This document shows, in pieces, positions 1 through 9,880 of a DNA stretch of 64,000 bases; the stretch's first letter is position 1; every line of letters begins with the position of its first letter. The DNA lies in contig NC_087065.1 in NCBI RefSeq assembly GCF_963678635.1, positions 45,605,919-45,669,918 of the forward strand, written 5' to 3'. The notes under the pieces are model-generated. The model saw only the letters and a list, made by a program, of their open reading frames with translations, ran no database searches and had not been told where the DNA came from. Origin of the DNA: Symsagittifera roscoffensis. Its lineage: Eukaryota; Xenacoelomorpha; Acoela; Convolutidae. The position numbers and the translations under genes are program-made.

Positions 1-285
1 GCATAGCTTTTTTATTTCTGGCCTCCCTGGTTTTCCTCTGTGGTCCATTTTCTAAATCCTGGGCGCCTTCTAGTATACGGATGGTAGTTACCAGTTCCAA
101 AGGATCTTTTAGATTGTCGATGTCCATGTTTTCTTTGGCAATGATGGCCAGGTGGAACTGATCTATCCAGTTACTCCATTGGGTGGGTGGTTATACGGTT
201 TTAGTTTGGCCAAAAGGCGGGAATTTTCCGCAGATTCGAATAAGTTGCTAACTGCGCCATAATTAAAACCACTGGTAAGCTAATC
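1..285 (-). pseudogene. gag-like or unknown coding remnant, frameshifted, runs off left edge
   Basis: On the minus strand, an open frame covers positions 190 to 1 and reads WSNWIDQFHLAIIAKENMD near its start, followed by a charged helical stretch ending in KTREARNKK. Upstream (about 285 to 190) a second frame reads NLFESAENSRLLAKLKPYN and should join it, but a +1 or -2 shift in the run CCACCCACCC breaks the frame and puts a TAA before the second part. The W-x-x-W-x-x-x-F pattern after a PYN-type lead resembles the start of gag polyproteins of LTR retroelements. This is resemblance only: no zinc knuckle, protease or LTR is in view because the frame leaves the window. Codon composition is clearly richer in GC than the flank. 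It could instead be an exon of a host gene. Confidence 0.4.
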
Positions 286-2473
286 TAACTAATCTAAGTT
301 AAAAGAATAAAATGTAAGTGTGTTAATTTAAAATTGACCGATGTCTAAAAAGAGCAACAAGTGACGCGAAGTCCACTGGACTTCGTACAAATAATAACTG
401 ACAGTTATCTAATTAACTATTAGAGGTCAAGGTTACTACTTATGTAATACACAATCACAACAGTTTTCTACCCAAACAACCATTCTAATTGGTTTGCTTT
501 GTTTCATATAGGAGTTAAATACGATTTTTAGCTTGCCTTGTTGTTCCTACTAAAGAAGGGAATATTTGTGTTATTCTTCAAGTAAAAAGTTTGGTTCTTT
601 GAATTCTTGGCCTTCTCAAATTAACTGGCGCGTTTAGGCTATTTAAAAAAAAAAAATTTTTGTTTTTAAATCGCAAATAATCATCGTTATGGGTAGAATG
701 ATTTATCATAATATAATCTTCTTAGTCTTGATTCGATCGACATTTAAACATTTCACAAACTGTCCCAGTGTCGAATTGTTTTGAATTTTACTCACATGAC
801 ATTTAGTCTGTTTTTGAGTGAGTAATGTAATCGAGTAAAGCTCGAGTTGGAAACTCTTTATTTCATTAAATTCTTTTTTTCATTTTTTGTTCGACATTCA
901 CTTTTTGAAGAAAGAAATTTTTGTAAGTAGATAATTCACTTAATCTCTACGAGATTGTTTTCTTGTCATTTTTCGATTTGCCGATTTGCCTATTTGTTTC
1001 CCGATTTGCCTGTTTTACTGTAATTTTTGTATACCCTAAAATTTAAATGTGTTTAGTCAGATCTTTTCATTTTATCACGCACCAAAAATATCACTAATTT
1101 GAAAAAAAACTACTGATCGAAACACTCTGTGCTACTTGCACAGCAACCGGCTCTCCTTGTTTCAAATATGTTTTCAGACTTTTCGGTCTTTTTTGAGTCG
1201 ATTTCTTCAACGGACGTAATTGGTCTGGTTAAAAATGCCACTCTGAGCATATTTATTCCCTCAATTGGAAAAAAATAAGGAGGTGCGAAGTTGCGAAACT
1301 TGCAAATGTGGCTTAATCAACTCGCAAATAACATCAGCTTATCTATAATACCAAACGTGTACGCGACGATTTGGTCCGCGATGTTTACCACCTTCAAGCT
1401 CTTATATCCTCAATATTTGAAAACTGAAGTTTTCAGTTTTCGAAGATAAATGTTTTCCGCATTCTTGGTTGAAACAAGCGTATTGATTTCTCTTTTCCCG
1501 TCAAAATGGGGCCAATATTGACGCCACATTTTCAATATAATCTCAGACCCTATAAATAAGGCCCAGCAAAAGATCCATATTGAGTTATTTTGAGTTAACA
1601 CTGATTGAATTTGACAAAGTTGACGCAACTTGACTGGACCAAATATGCCAGAACCATAACCGCTCAAAAAGCTTTCAGTCCCCAGCGAATATCAATTTTC
1701 ACCCTATAACCTAATTAACCGGTACCTGTAAAAAGTCCAAAACACAAATGGATATAATCAAAAGTTCATAATACATAGCAGACTATGAGGAATTTTTATT
1801 TTGGATTGAAGTTTTTGACTTAGCGGCCAATTCCTCCTAAGGAGCTTTGATGGCATTTTTTCGAATTAGTAATTGACGTTTACAGAGCAAAAATGTCGAA
1901 AACTGTAACCAGGTGTTGAGGCAACTGTGTCTTACTCGCCTCAAATTGGATAAGCTTCAAGTCAAAAAAATCTTACTTCAACAATTGGGGGTCCAATACA
2001 AACTATTCTTAACCCACGTCTGTCTTTTTTGTTGAAAAAACCTTGTTTTTGAGAATTACTTGAGAAATTTGGTTCAATATACATAATTTTGTCAGAGCAA
2101 ATGAAATAAAATAAAATCAAATGAAACGACTTCTGCAGGTTTTGATCTTCAAATTGCGTTTTTATTAACAATTTCGATATTGCTTATTTGTAACTCGGTT
2201 TTGAAAGAGAATTACTTTTTAAAATCAAATATTTCCTCCACTTATTTGGGCAGATAGAGCTTGTTTTTAATTTGAATTTATTTCAAGGGCAATATATTCT
2301 GCCTCATTATGTTTGACGCAAATTTGAGGTAAGTTCTGAACTAAATTTTATGACGCTGAAAACCCTGAGTTGAAATTAACATCGGGTTAGACAGAATTAA
2401 AAAGAACGAAACAGTTAGATTTTGTCTATTTTTGACTGTTCCATAAAGAGAAATAGTGAAACATATGGGTTTT
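286..2473. other. AT-rich non-coding stretch, no gene seen
   Basis: Both strands are full of stops and long A or T runs. The few open frames here (for example 1410-1667 and 1962-2171 on the minus strand) have AT-biased third positions, no recognisable motif and lengths expected by chance at this base composition. One dispersed hairpin repeat lies inside and is listed separately. Confidence 0.6.
1060..1165 (+). repeat. dispersed repeat with hairpin CTGTGC-TACTT-GCACAG
   Basis: Positions 1127-1143 form a perfect 6-bp stem with a TACTT loop, followed by CAACCGG. The preceding 70 bases (GTCAGATCTTTTCATTTTATC and an A-rich stretch) recur before the same hairpin at 7320-7430 and, more diverged, at 26480-26556. 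Shorter relatives are at about 56827 and, inverted, about 57665. This is a repeat family of unknown class. Confidence 0.5.
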
Positions 2474-2640
2474 GGGCCGGTGAAGTGGCTAAATCTCTAC
2501 CTCTCAAGTGAGAAGTTGATATTTCGAGGATCACCAGACTCGTTGCTTTTGAGGGCGAGGAAGCAATACCAAGCCTGAAAAAGGACTCAGCAACAGTTCT
2601 TTGTAATGAGAAGATCTTTCTTTTTTTTTCTCTTAGGCAA
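2474..2640 (+). repeat. tRNA-derived SINE head (Ser/Leu-like)
   Basis: The sequence GTGAAGTGGCTAAATCTCT resembles a pol III A box in a tRNA D-arm context. It is followed by an anticodon-arm-like TCTCAAGTGAGA and then TTTCGAGGATCAC, a slightly degenerate B box. The copy at about 38256 shares the same order (TGAAGTGACT, CTGCCTCTTAG, GTTTGAGGACCAC). The spacing and the shared downstream sequence point to a SINE rather than a functional tRNA. A T-rich stretch ends the unit. Confidence 0.5.
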
Positions 2641-2654
2641 TTTAAAACAAAATT

Positions 2655-2790
2655 TACAAGGGCCGATGTAGGATTTCCTCGAGGAAAAGTGGTCTGATTT
2701 TGTTGCGAGGAGGGGGGGGGGGGGGGTTGTATGCACCCGGGGTGAGTCTAGGATCTTTGACTAGAGAGAGGGCGGACTCTTTATAGTAAT
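2655..2790 (-). repeat. fragment of dispersed GGATCTAG/poly-G repeat
   Basis: The stretch has GGGCCGATGTAGGATTTCC, then a long run of about 18 G, then GTCTAGGATC. It resembles the ends of the family seen in fuller form at 6700-7104, 37600-38152 and 59671-59970, whose hallmark is GGGGCGGATCTAGG next to a G run. It is only a fragment and has no coding potential. Confidence 0.35.
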
Positions 2791-3619
2791 ATCCTAAATC
2801 GCTATAAAGACGTTAAATGAACCAAATTTTTTGCATCGCAATTAAAACATAAAAGTTCAATTTTTTTTTCAAACTGAAGTGTTTTGTCCGTGAAGTATAG
2901 AAAAAAAATCTAAGAAGTATCATTACGAGGCCAAACTGCATAACGACGCTCCCTTTGTTCATCTTTTGTTCTTTCGTTTTCTTTGATTGTTCCGACAAAA
3001 TGTTACCATGTTGAAAGACTTGTCTCTGGAACCCAGGAACATACAGTTACAAAATTATGGGCCTATCCAGTGCACAGTTTGGCCTCGTAATGATCATTGG
3101 TGGTCGGAGCGCATCAAGCATATTCGTTCATTAAAAAAAACTTAATCTCAAGAAGGGGCTTAAAAACTTCAAAACCATTTTGTTCGGAAAAAAACTAATT
3201 TTTCGCAGCTTAAGGAAGTGTTCATTGTCCTATTATACGATTGCTCGCTGTAAATATAGACCTAAAGGCAAAAAAATTTAAATCAATTTTCAAGATTTTA
3301 AGACAAACTTATGGAAAACTTTTAAATAACGTTTGAATGACGAGTAAAAAGCCTTTAAAATGACTCATCACTCGACTCGTTTCAATGATTATTTGTTGTT
3401 CCTGACTTTGTCTGACAAAAATGAAAGGTGGTGGAAACAAGTAAGGAATACAATTTTTTTCTAAGTGGACAGAATTAGAAAGGTGATGTATGTCTGACTT
3501 TGCAGTTAGCTAAAGGTTCACACTTATCAGAGCAAAATAGAATTGATGGTGTCCCAAATAAAAGACATTTTTTTTTCTAAATAAATTTATAAATTATTAG
3601 GTCGCTTTTCGTGGTTTGT
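2791..3619. other. AT-rich non-coding stretch, nothing recognised
   Basis: Only short chance reading frames and homopolymer runs are present. I see no splice-flanked GC-rich island like those of the receptor exons. Confidence 0.5.
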
Positions 3620-3965
3620 TTCATTAGCGGTTTTACGGGGGTGGAAGCCCCACTCCTCGGCAATCTGATACATACGCAAACCAAAAGATCTACCAATTTT
3701 TTTCTTTTAAAATGTTTTCAAAGAACGCCTTACTTGGTCGTTCAAAATTCTAAAAATCCACCGGCGCTCTCAGGCATTGTAAACTCTTCATAGTCGTTTG
3801 GCGTATTTGAAGAGGCTGGACGCCCCAATCCTTAGCAATCAGACACCGACGCAACCCAAAAGATCTACCCATTGTTTTCTTCTCAAGTTTTTTCAAATGG
3901 CGCCTTAGTTGGTCCTCTGAAGCTCTAAGAGCCCTTGACACCTTTACCACTATATTCTTTCATCG
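3620..3965 (-). repeat. two diverged tandem units of about 174 bp
   Basis: AAAAGATCTACC occurs at 3683 and again at 3857, with matching flanks on both sides. Read on the minus strand, both units give a related peptide: KKIGRSFGLRM in one and KKTMGRSFGLRR in the other, each followed by an IAEEWG or IAKDWG stretch. The peptide-level similarity hints that the unit came from a coding repeat. Both copies now contain stops or shifts, and it ends just upstream of the hAT relic. Confidence 0.5.
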
Positions 3966-4079
3966 TCGTTTTATATATCTCCGCTCTCTGAGCAAACCCT
4001 GCAGTCTCCAGCTAACATAAACATAGAAGTCCACAAATTCAACTCACTGGAGAGGGACCTTGCCTTGAAATTTTTTTGT

Positions 4080-5080
4080 ATGGATAGCCCTAACAGACCC
4101 TGACTGCAATGGTGGCCTTTTGAAGATGTTATCTTGCAACAGAGGAGAAAAGAGATCACTTGGAACTCAACGTCTCGAGAATTACCTTTTTTGGGTCTAC
4201 CCAGTCATTCAAGAAAACCTCTTTGTCGCTTCGGTTTTGCCTTTGTCAACAAGCCCATCAAGAAGTTTGCGCGTTTGTCAAACTACTAGGAGCGAAACCA
4301 GAAGAGTTCCCATTACAAAAAGGCTGTGGAGAAAGTGCAAATTTTCCTTGATTCAGTCAAGCACCCAGAGTGACACATCGATGTTTCCCTTGACCGATAT
4401 GTTGCCAAAGAAATGGAGAGAAACAGGCAGTTCTGGGGCTAATAATCCGTGCAGTTATTTTCACTGCTCGGCGTGGACTTCCTTTTCGAGGCCACAGATA
4501 TGAGGGAGTTTCCTTGATGTTGTTTCATCTGGAAACTGCAAGGCATTTCCTCGATTCCGAGAAGCAAGCGGTGGCCAGTTTCTGGCGCAAAATCTGGATA
4601 AGTGCCGTCGTAATGGCAGCTAAAGAAGCAATCAGTCACAGAACAGGCGTATCACTACATGGGAGACATCATCATGGATGGAATTGTATTGAGAGTCAAC
4701 TGTTCGATAAAACTTCGCTGTGATTAATGACGAAACTACTGAAGTTTTAAGAACGGTGCAGGTCTCAATCTCTGTCCAATAATGGGATGTCTCCGAGCTC
4801 CGAGAGGAATTCATAGGTTATGTTGACACAGTCGACACCAAGTCAACAACACCTCCAGACATCATCTTTAACAAAAAAGTGTGTCACACGTCACCAATGT
4901 CAGTCGTGTACACACTGCGACAAATTAGAGCAGCACATCCAGTAATCGTTTGCACTGCCAAACGCTCCGCTCCTTCTACAGTATGAGACAGCTGAAAAAC
5001 CACTTTCGATCTGATATGAAAGAAGATCGCTTATCGAGTTATAATTCAGTATATTATCCTGAAAGAAGTGAAAGTAAGCG
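4080..5080 (+). pseudogene. hAT-superfamily transposase relic (DUF4371 / ZMYM1-like), broken and internally deleted
   Basis: Pieces of one transposase can be followed in order through frameshifts and stops. At about 4322-4430 the frame reads AVEKVQIFLDSVKHPE, a stop, then a helix with KEMERNRQFW. At about 4440-4510 it reads RAVIFTARRGLPFRGHRYEG, the hallmark that in this family is usually (L/C)xGRQGxxxRGH. At about 4711-4775 it reads VINDETTEV, matching the conserved DET of the catalytic D. At about 4925-5080 it reads PVIVCTAKRS and, one frame over, SFYSMRQLKNHFRSDMKEDR, the C-terminal hAT dimerisation domain. At least four stops and three frame changes are visible, and roughly 300 residues expected between the DET block and the C-terminus are missing. 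It cannot encode an active enzyme. No terminal repeats or 8-bp target duplication could be identified. Confidence 0.85.
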
Positions 5081-5262
5081 TTCTTAATGTCAGAGATGGG
5101 TTGCCACCAAAAGTCACAGACTCAATTTTGTATAATTTTGCTCAATGATTGTTCATTTATCAATTCAATTATGCTATTCTTTTTTCAAAAATTGCGTTCC
5201 CCCGGGAAAATTCTAAATCGCAACTTGTTTCTTATGAAAAGACGGGGACATTATAGTTCACA

Positions 5263-5462
5263 NNNNNNNNNNNNNNNNNNNNNNNNNNNNNNNNNNNNNN
5301 NNNNNNNNNNNNNNNNNNNNNNNNNNNNNNNNNNNNNNNNNNNNNNNNNNNNNNNNNNNNNNNNNNNNNNNNNNNNNNNNNNNNNNNNNNNNNNNNNNNN
5401 NNNNNNNNNNNNNNNNNNNNNNNNNNNNNNNNNNNNNNNNNNNNNNNNNNNNNNNNNNNNNN
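5263..5462. other. assembly gap, exactly 200 N
   Basis: Two hundred consecutive N. The round number suggests a placeholder length, so the real distance between the flanks is unknown. Open frames drawn across it are not real. Confidence 0.95.
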
Positions 5463-6699
5463 ATTGTTCTTTTGAGGCGGTCAATTTCCCTGCTCATCGC
5501 AATAAATTTTTTTGGCCCAATGTGAGAAATCGAAATAGCTTTAAGATTAAAAATATTCTCTTGTTGTTTTCATCCAGTGAAAAAAAAGTTATTTTGTTTT
5601 CATTGCTAAGCTTGTTTTTATCCAGTAAGATCCATGCGGTAGCTTTGAATGACCCTAATAGTTCAACATTAACGCACCCGCCAGAGTGCATTTTTTGTTG
5701 ATGCCCTAAAGCCCTTTATTGAGGCCATTGTCTGGGAAAAATAAAAAATCTCTACCTTACGCTGAGAAAGAGATAATATGAACCGAATTGAGAAATGACT
5801 TCTTCTCTTTCTTGTTATCAGCTCCTAGGGACTTCAAGAAAACTGAACCATCTTTTCATGTTTCTGACAGCTTTGACATTTTCTTTCGAATTCTAAATTC
5901 GATAATTATTAAATTGAGTGTGCTGAAAATAGGCGTTACTTCAAGACGGGACTTGCTCTTTTATCTTCAAATTAAAATTTTTGTTTATTTAGATATCTTC
6001 GCTTTTCTCAATCTTCTCAATGTTGTTGTTTACTCGAGAATAAGTAACAATAAACAGGAATGAAGTTTGATTTTGAGATCGCTCAACGTAGCTTGCGCGT
6101 TTTACCCTCGGGCTTTACCCCTGCTAAAAAACTTTGATCTGGTGGTTATTGCGCTAATAAACTTGATAAAAGGCGATAACTTCAAGGCTATATGACCCCC
6201 CTATTGTCTTATTAAAACACACAGGTAAACTGTCATTAGTGATTCTGTTTCTCAATAACCAATGCAATTTTTTCATTGAGGATTTACCATCGCCTTCAAG
6301 CTTACCGTCTTTTAACGAAGTTATCATTGAAACATCCTCAAAAATTACAGCGAACTTTCCGACCGTTGTCGCCCTTATTCTACCCTTATTTGTGCATCAT
6401 TTCCCCTGTTATTCTATTTGATATGCGACGAGGCACTGAGAAAAAAAAACATTCAGGGCGAGCGAAGTCCTCAAAACATTAAAGCTTGAATTTTTGAGTT
6501 GAGAAATTCAGTTCTTGAGAAAGTTCCGACTTTTTGAAAAATGGAAAGGAACATTGTATTCGGGGCGGTTTCAGTTTTTTCTTTGTTTTTCTTTCTTATC
6601 CAAGCAAAATCAAAATCAGCTATTACAAATTATCATCGGAGTGAGTTGAGTGATATTTCATGATAAAACTTTTAGTCGTGATTCGAAGGGCAAGAACAT
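5463..6699. other. non-coding stretch, nothing recognised
   Basis: The stretch is AT-rich with a few frames of 60 to 90 codons (5788-6063, 6239-6421) that have no motif, no codon bias and no splice context. They are expected by chance. Confidence 0.5.
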
Positions 6700-7104
6700 T
6701 CCCAAAATACCCCTTCTTTCTCAGGAGTTCGACCCCCTGCCGACCCAAAGGGATCCCTCCTTTGTAATATTTTGAGATATGCATTTTTTCGCTGACGGAC
6801 CCCAACATTTACACTAAATTACACGACAGACCACCAATATACATTAATTTTTTCAGGGGAGTGCGCGCCGAAAAAAATGCGATTTTTTGGTAAAAAATTA
6901 ACAAAAAGTGCCTAAAAATGCTATTTTAGGACTGTTTTTTCTAAATTATGCCTTAGACGCAAGATTTATGGACAAAACAGGGTCTTTTGCTTTGGGAGAG
7001 CTCGGAATTTCATTTTGGTCGACCTAGAAAAAAGGTCGACAAGATTTTCGAATCTTTTTTAAAAATCAGCCCCCTCCCTCGAGAAAATCCAAGATCCGCC
7101 CCTG
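6700..7104 (+). repeat. dispersed repeat ending in GATCCGCCCCTG
   Basis: The unit starts near GGAGTTCGACCCCCTGCCGA and passes through GGGGAGTGCGCGCCGAAAAA. It carries the short inverted pair GGTCGACC/GGTCGAC and ends in AAGATCCGCCCCTG. The copy at 59671-59970 is the same sequence inverted, including the phrase around ACCCTTTGGGTCGGC. Partial copies lie at 37600-38152, 43447-43650, 59075-59180 and 61785-61920. No open frame is conserved, so it is non-autonomous. The transposon class is not clear. Confidence 0.6.
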
Positions 7105-7319
7105 CTTATTGTAATAGCTTAAAAAGCTTACAATAGCTCAATTTAAGCCGTAAATTTTACGCCGTAAAGTTTACTCGAGAAAATTTTGTTCTGGTATTTT
7201 TGTGATTTTTTGGAATAAAAAACTGCAAACCATAGTGTGCTTGCTTTTTTTTTTAAGTTTTTTTTTTAGCCAATGACTAAAAGAAAACAAAAACAAAGAT
7301 GAGTGTTTTATTGAAAAAG

Positions 7320-7450
7320 TTTTTCCCTTCAGATCTTTTCATCACAACAGGCAGAAAAAAACGACACTAAATTGACATATATATTTTGTTAACGAATATG
7401 GTCGGATTATTCTGTGCTACTTGCACAGTAATCGGTGATCCTTGTTTCCA
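7320..7450 (+). repeat. second copy of the CTGTGC-TACTT-GCACAG hairpin repeat
   Basis: The hairpin is at 7412-7428. The preceding AGATCTTTTCAT and A-rich segment match the copy at 1060-1165, and the following GTAATCGGTGATCCTTGTTTC matches CAACCGGCTCTCCTTGTTTC there. Confidence 0.5.
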
Positions 7451-7910
7451 TGGTCTCTGGTTAGTAATCCCGGTTTCAAACTGGTCGAAGTACAATCAGC
7501 CGAAGTTAGTCAAACAGCGAACTTTTCCAGACCGAAGCTACGCACATGATTTCGGTCTGATGATCGGAACATCAAGCTGAATTTGTTTGACGGTCAATAT
7601 AGGGTCGAATCAGGGTCAAACTGTAGTGGAATTAATGTCAAATTTTGGTCGAAGAGTTTTTTTGCTCAAGTTTGGTTGAAATATACTTTCTGTTTTGGTT
7701 AAACACCAGTAGAAAAATCATGCTTGGTTGAAGTTGAGTCTGTTCACAAACACCTGTCGAACATTTCAAGCTCAGTCGAAACTGAGCATGGCCAAAATCA
7801 TTTCAATCTGCTGACTCGACTCATAGTTAGTTTCGGTCGAAAACTTCAAACCAAAATTTTTTTGGTCGAATGATTCTGATTACAGTTCGACCAGCTCGAT
7901 ACGAGATCTC
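7451..7910. repeat. GGTCGA/TGGTTGAA-rich cryptically simple tract
   Basis: The motif (T)TTGGTCGAA or close variants recurs many times on the + strand (for example around 7477, 7640, 7670, 7830 and 7860) with irregular spacing. A similar tract lies at 9640-9880. The irregular spacing argues against a simple minisatellite. Confidence 0.45.
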
Positions 7911-8435
7911 TCTAGAAATGGTAAAAAATTGTTTATTACGAAATTTTTTTTCTATAAAATAACGTGATACCTGATCTGGAGTTCCATGGATAAACATCAA
8001 CTACAATTAAGTTTTTCGTCAATGCTTTTAAAAAGCAAAAAAAAAGATCATAATGAACTAAAGATAAATTATACTGATATTTTACGATAAAACTAAAAAA
8101 AGCATTGTAAATCAAATTAAATCATTTTTTAACTTTCATAGATAAAAAACGATAAACTATTATAATAGAGTATTTTCCCATTTTTTTAAGATGCTGGAAA
8201 AAATTCAATTGTCAATGCACGCAAAAGAGGTGATCAAATTTTGTATTTTGGGAGGTTTTCTGTTGTATGGTATGTATGTATGCAATGTTGTAAATACTAA
8301 ATTGGGAGGGAGCGCCCGCTGAAGAACAACACAAATTTTGGCCTAAACTTTTCCAATTGAGCCCAAATGTAGCTTTTTGACTTTTTTTAAAATAACGTTC
8401 ATGGAAGGGTGTAACTTTGTATATATGTTTATTTG
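7911..8435. other. AT-rich non-coding stretch before the microsatellite
   Basis: I see A/T runs and no gene-like island. A short TATGGTATGTATGTATGC seed at about 8266 is related to the large array that follows. Confidence 0.4.
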
Positions 8436-8515
8436 TATATATGTATGTATGTATTCATGTATGTATGTATGTATGTATGTATGTATGTATGTATGTATGT
8501 ATGTATGTATGTATG

Positions 8516-8546
<31 letters not shown>

Positions 8547-8912
8547 GTATGTATGTATGTATGTATGTATGTATGTATGTATGTATGTATGTATGTATGT
8601 ATGTATGTATGTATGTATGTATGTATGTATGTATGTATGTATGTATGTATGTATGTATGTACGTATGTATGTATGTATGTACGTATGTATGTATGTTATG
8701 TATGTATGTATGTATGTATGTATGTATGTATGTATGTATGTATGTATGTATGTATGTATGTATGTATGTATGTATGTATGTATGTATGTATGTATGTATA
8801 TATGTTTGTATGTATGTATGTATGTATGTATGTATGTATGTATGTATGTATGTATGTATGTATGTATGTATGTATGTATGTATGTATGTATGTATGTATG
8901 TATGTATGTAGG
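8436..8912. repeat. (TGTA)n microsatellite, about 480 bp
   Basis: Roughly 115 tandem tetranucleotides with only a handful of substitutions (near 8546, 8661, 8681, 8800 and 8806) and one lost base near 8696. Because the unit is four bases long and contains no stop in several frames, it gives long but meaningless reading frames on both strands (Met-Tyr-Val-Cys or His-Thr-Tyr-Ile repeats). Degenerate units continue to about 8966. Confidence 0.97.
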
Positions 8913-9639
8913 TATGAAGGTTTTCATGTATAGATGTCAGTATACATGTTTGTATGTATGTATGTAATTTTTTATGCATGTTTATTTGAAGTTATGTAAA
9001 CACTAATTTTAAGGGGGATCGGAGGGAGTGGAAACGTTATGCAATATCAATAAACGCAGGTTTAGAAATCAACTAGGCCGTACACTTATATCAGTTTTGC
9101 AATTTTTCTTGCATCACTTATGAAGGCAGAAATTAATGCAAATTTTTGCACGAGGCAAAACGAAAATAAAATGGGAAAAATTCATTATAACTGTTTTTTA
9201 ATGGACTATAACTTAGTTTACGTTTGATAAATCAAGGAGTTATAATCGGTTTCTAATCCAATTTTGTTGAATAAGGGCGACATGGGAGTTGGTTGAAATT
9301 CCATCAAAATACATTATCATTTGCTTTTTTTCACTTCTTTTAGATGCGTGTACTTATGTACACAATAACAATTTTTGTTTCAGAAAAAATCGGGAGTCAA
9401 AAATTAAATCCTTTAATATTTTTTTATTAGTATTTTATTGCGATGAATTTAAAACAAATTATTTCAACTCAATCAGCATAACTTTGAAAAAAGAGACTGG
9501 AATATAAATTTTCTTTTAAATGATGTAAAATGTTTTGCTTTTGATAACATGGTTGGAAAAAGCGACTTCTCATTTCTTCTCAGATGTGTCAAGCATTCAA
9601 AACTATGCAATTAATTATTGCAAATAATTATCTTGTCCT
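8913..9639. other. non-coding stretch, nothing recognised
   Basis: AT-rich sequence with no motif-bearing frame and no repeat that I could match elsewhere in the window. Confidence 0.4.
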
Positions 9640-9880
9640 CCCTCGGGGTTGAGGTGGTCGACTTATATACCGATCGAAAGTCTGCTTTTCAACTTGAATT
9701 ACATAGGTCAGCCTATTTTTTTGATGGACCAGTGTCAATACATAGGTCGACAAGGATCGAGATATATACCGGCGACTAGGTTCATTTGAAGGTCGATCCA
9801 TGCGTCGACGGTCGACCAATGTTGGTTGAGGTCGGTACAGAATACGATGAAGGTCAATTCTCGGGTCGAACAAATTTTGC
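9640..9880. repeat. GGTCGA-rich tract
   Basis: About ten GGTCGA, GATCGA or GTCGAC words fall in 240 bases, including GCGTCGACGGTCGACC near 9801. This is far denser than elsewhere in the window. The spacing is irregular. An 81-codon minus-strand frame here is a by-product of the repetitive composition. Confidence 0.45.

Noticed and set aside
5087-5701. 204-codon frame across the N gap
   Set aside because: It is open only because the 200 N contain no stops. The sequence on either side has no coding character.
8343-8979. Six long reading frames of 126 to 196 codons on both strands (Met-Tyr-Val-Cys or His-Thr-Tyr-Ile repeats)
   Set aside because: They are created by the TGTA microsatellite, which has no stop in several frames. 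There is no non-repetitive coding sequence.
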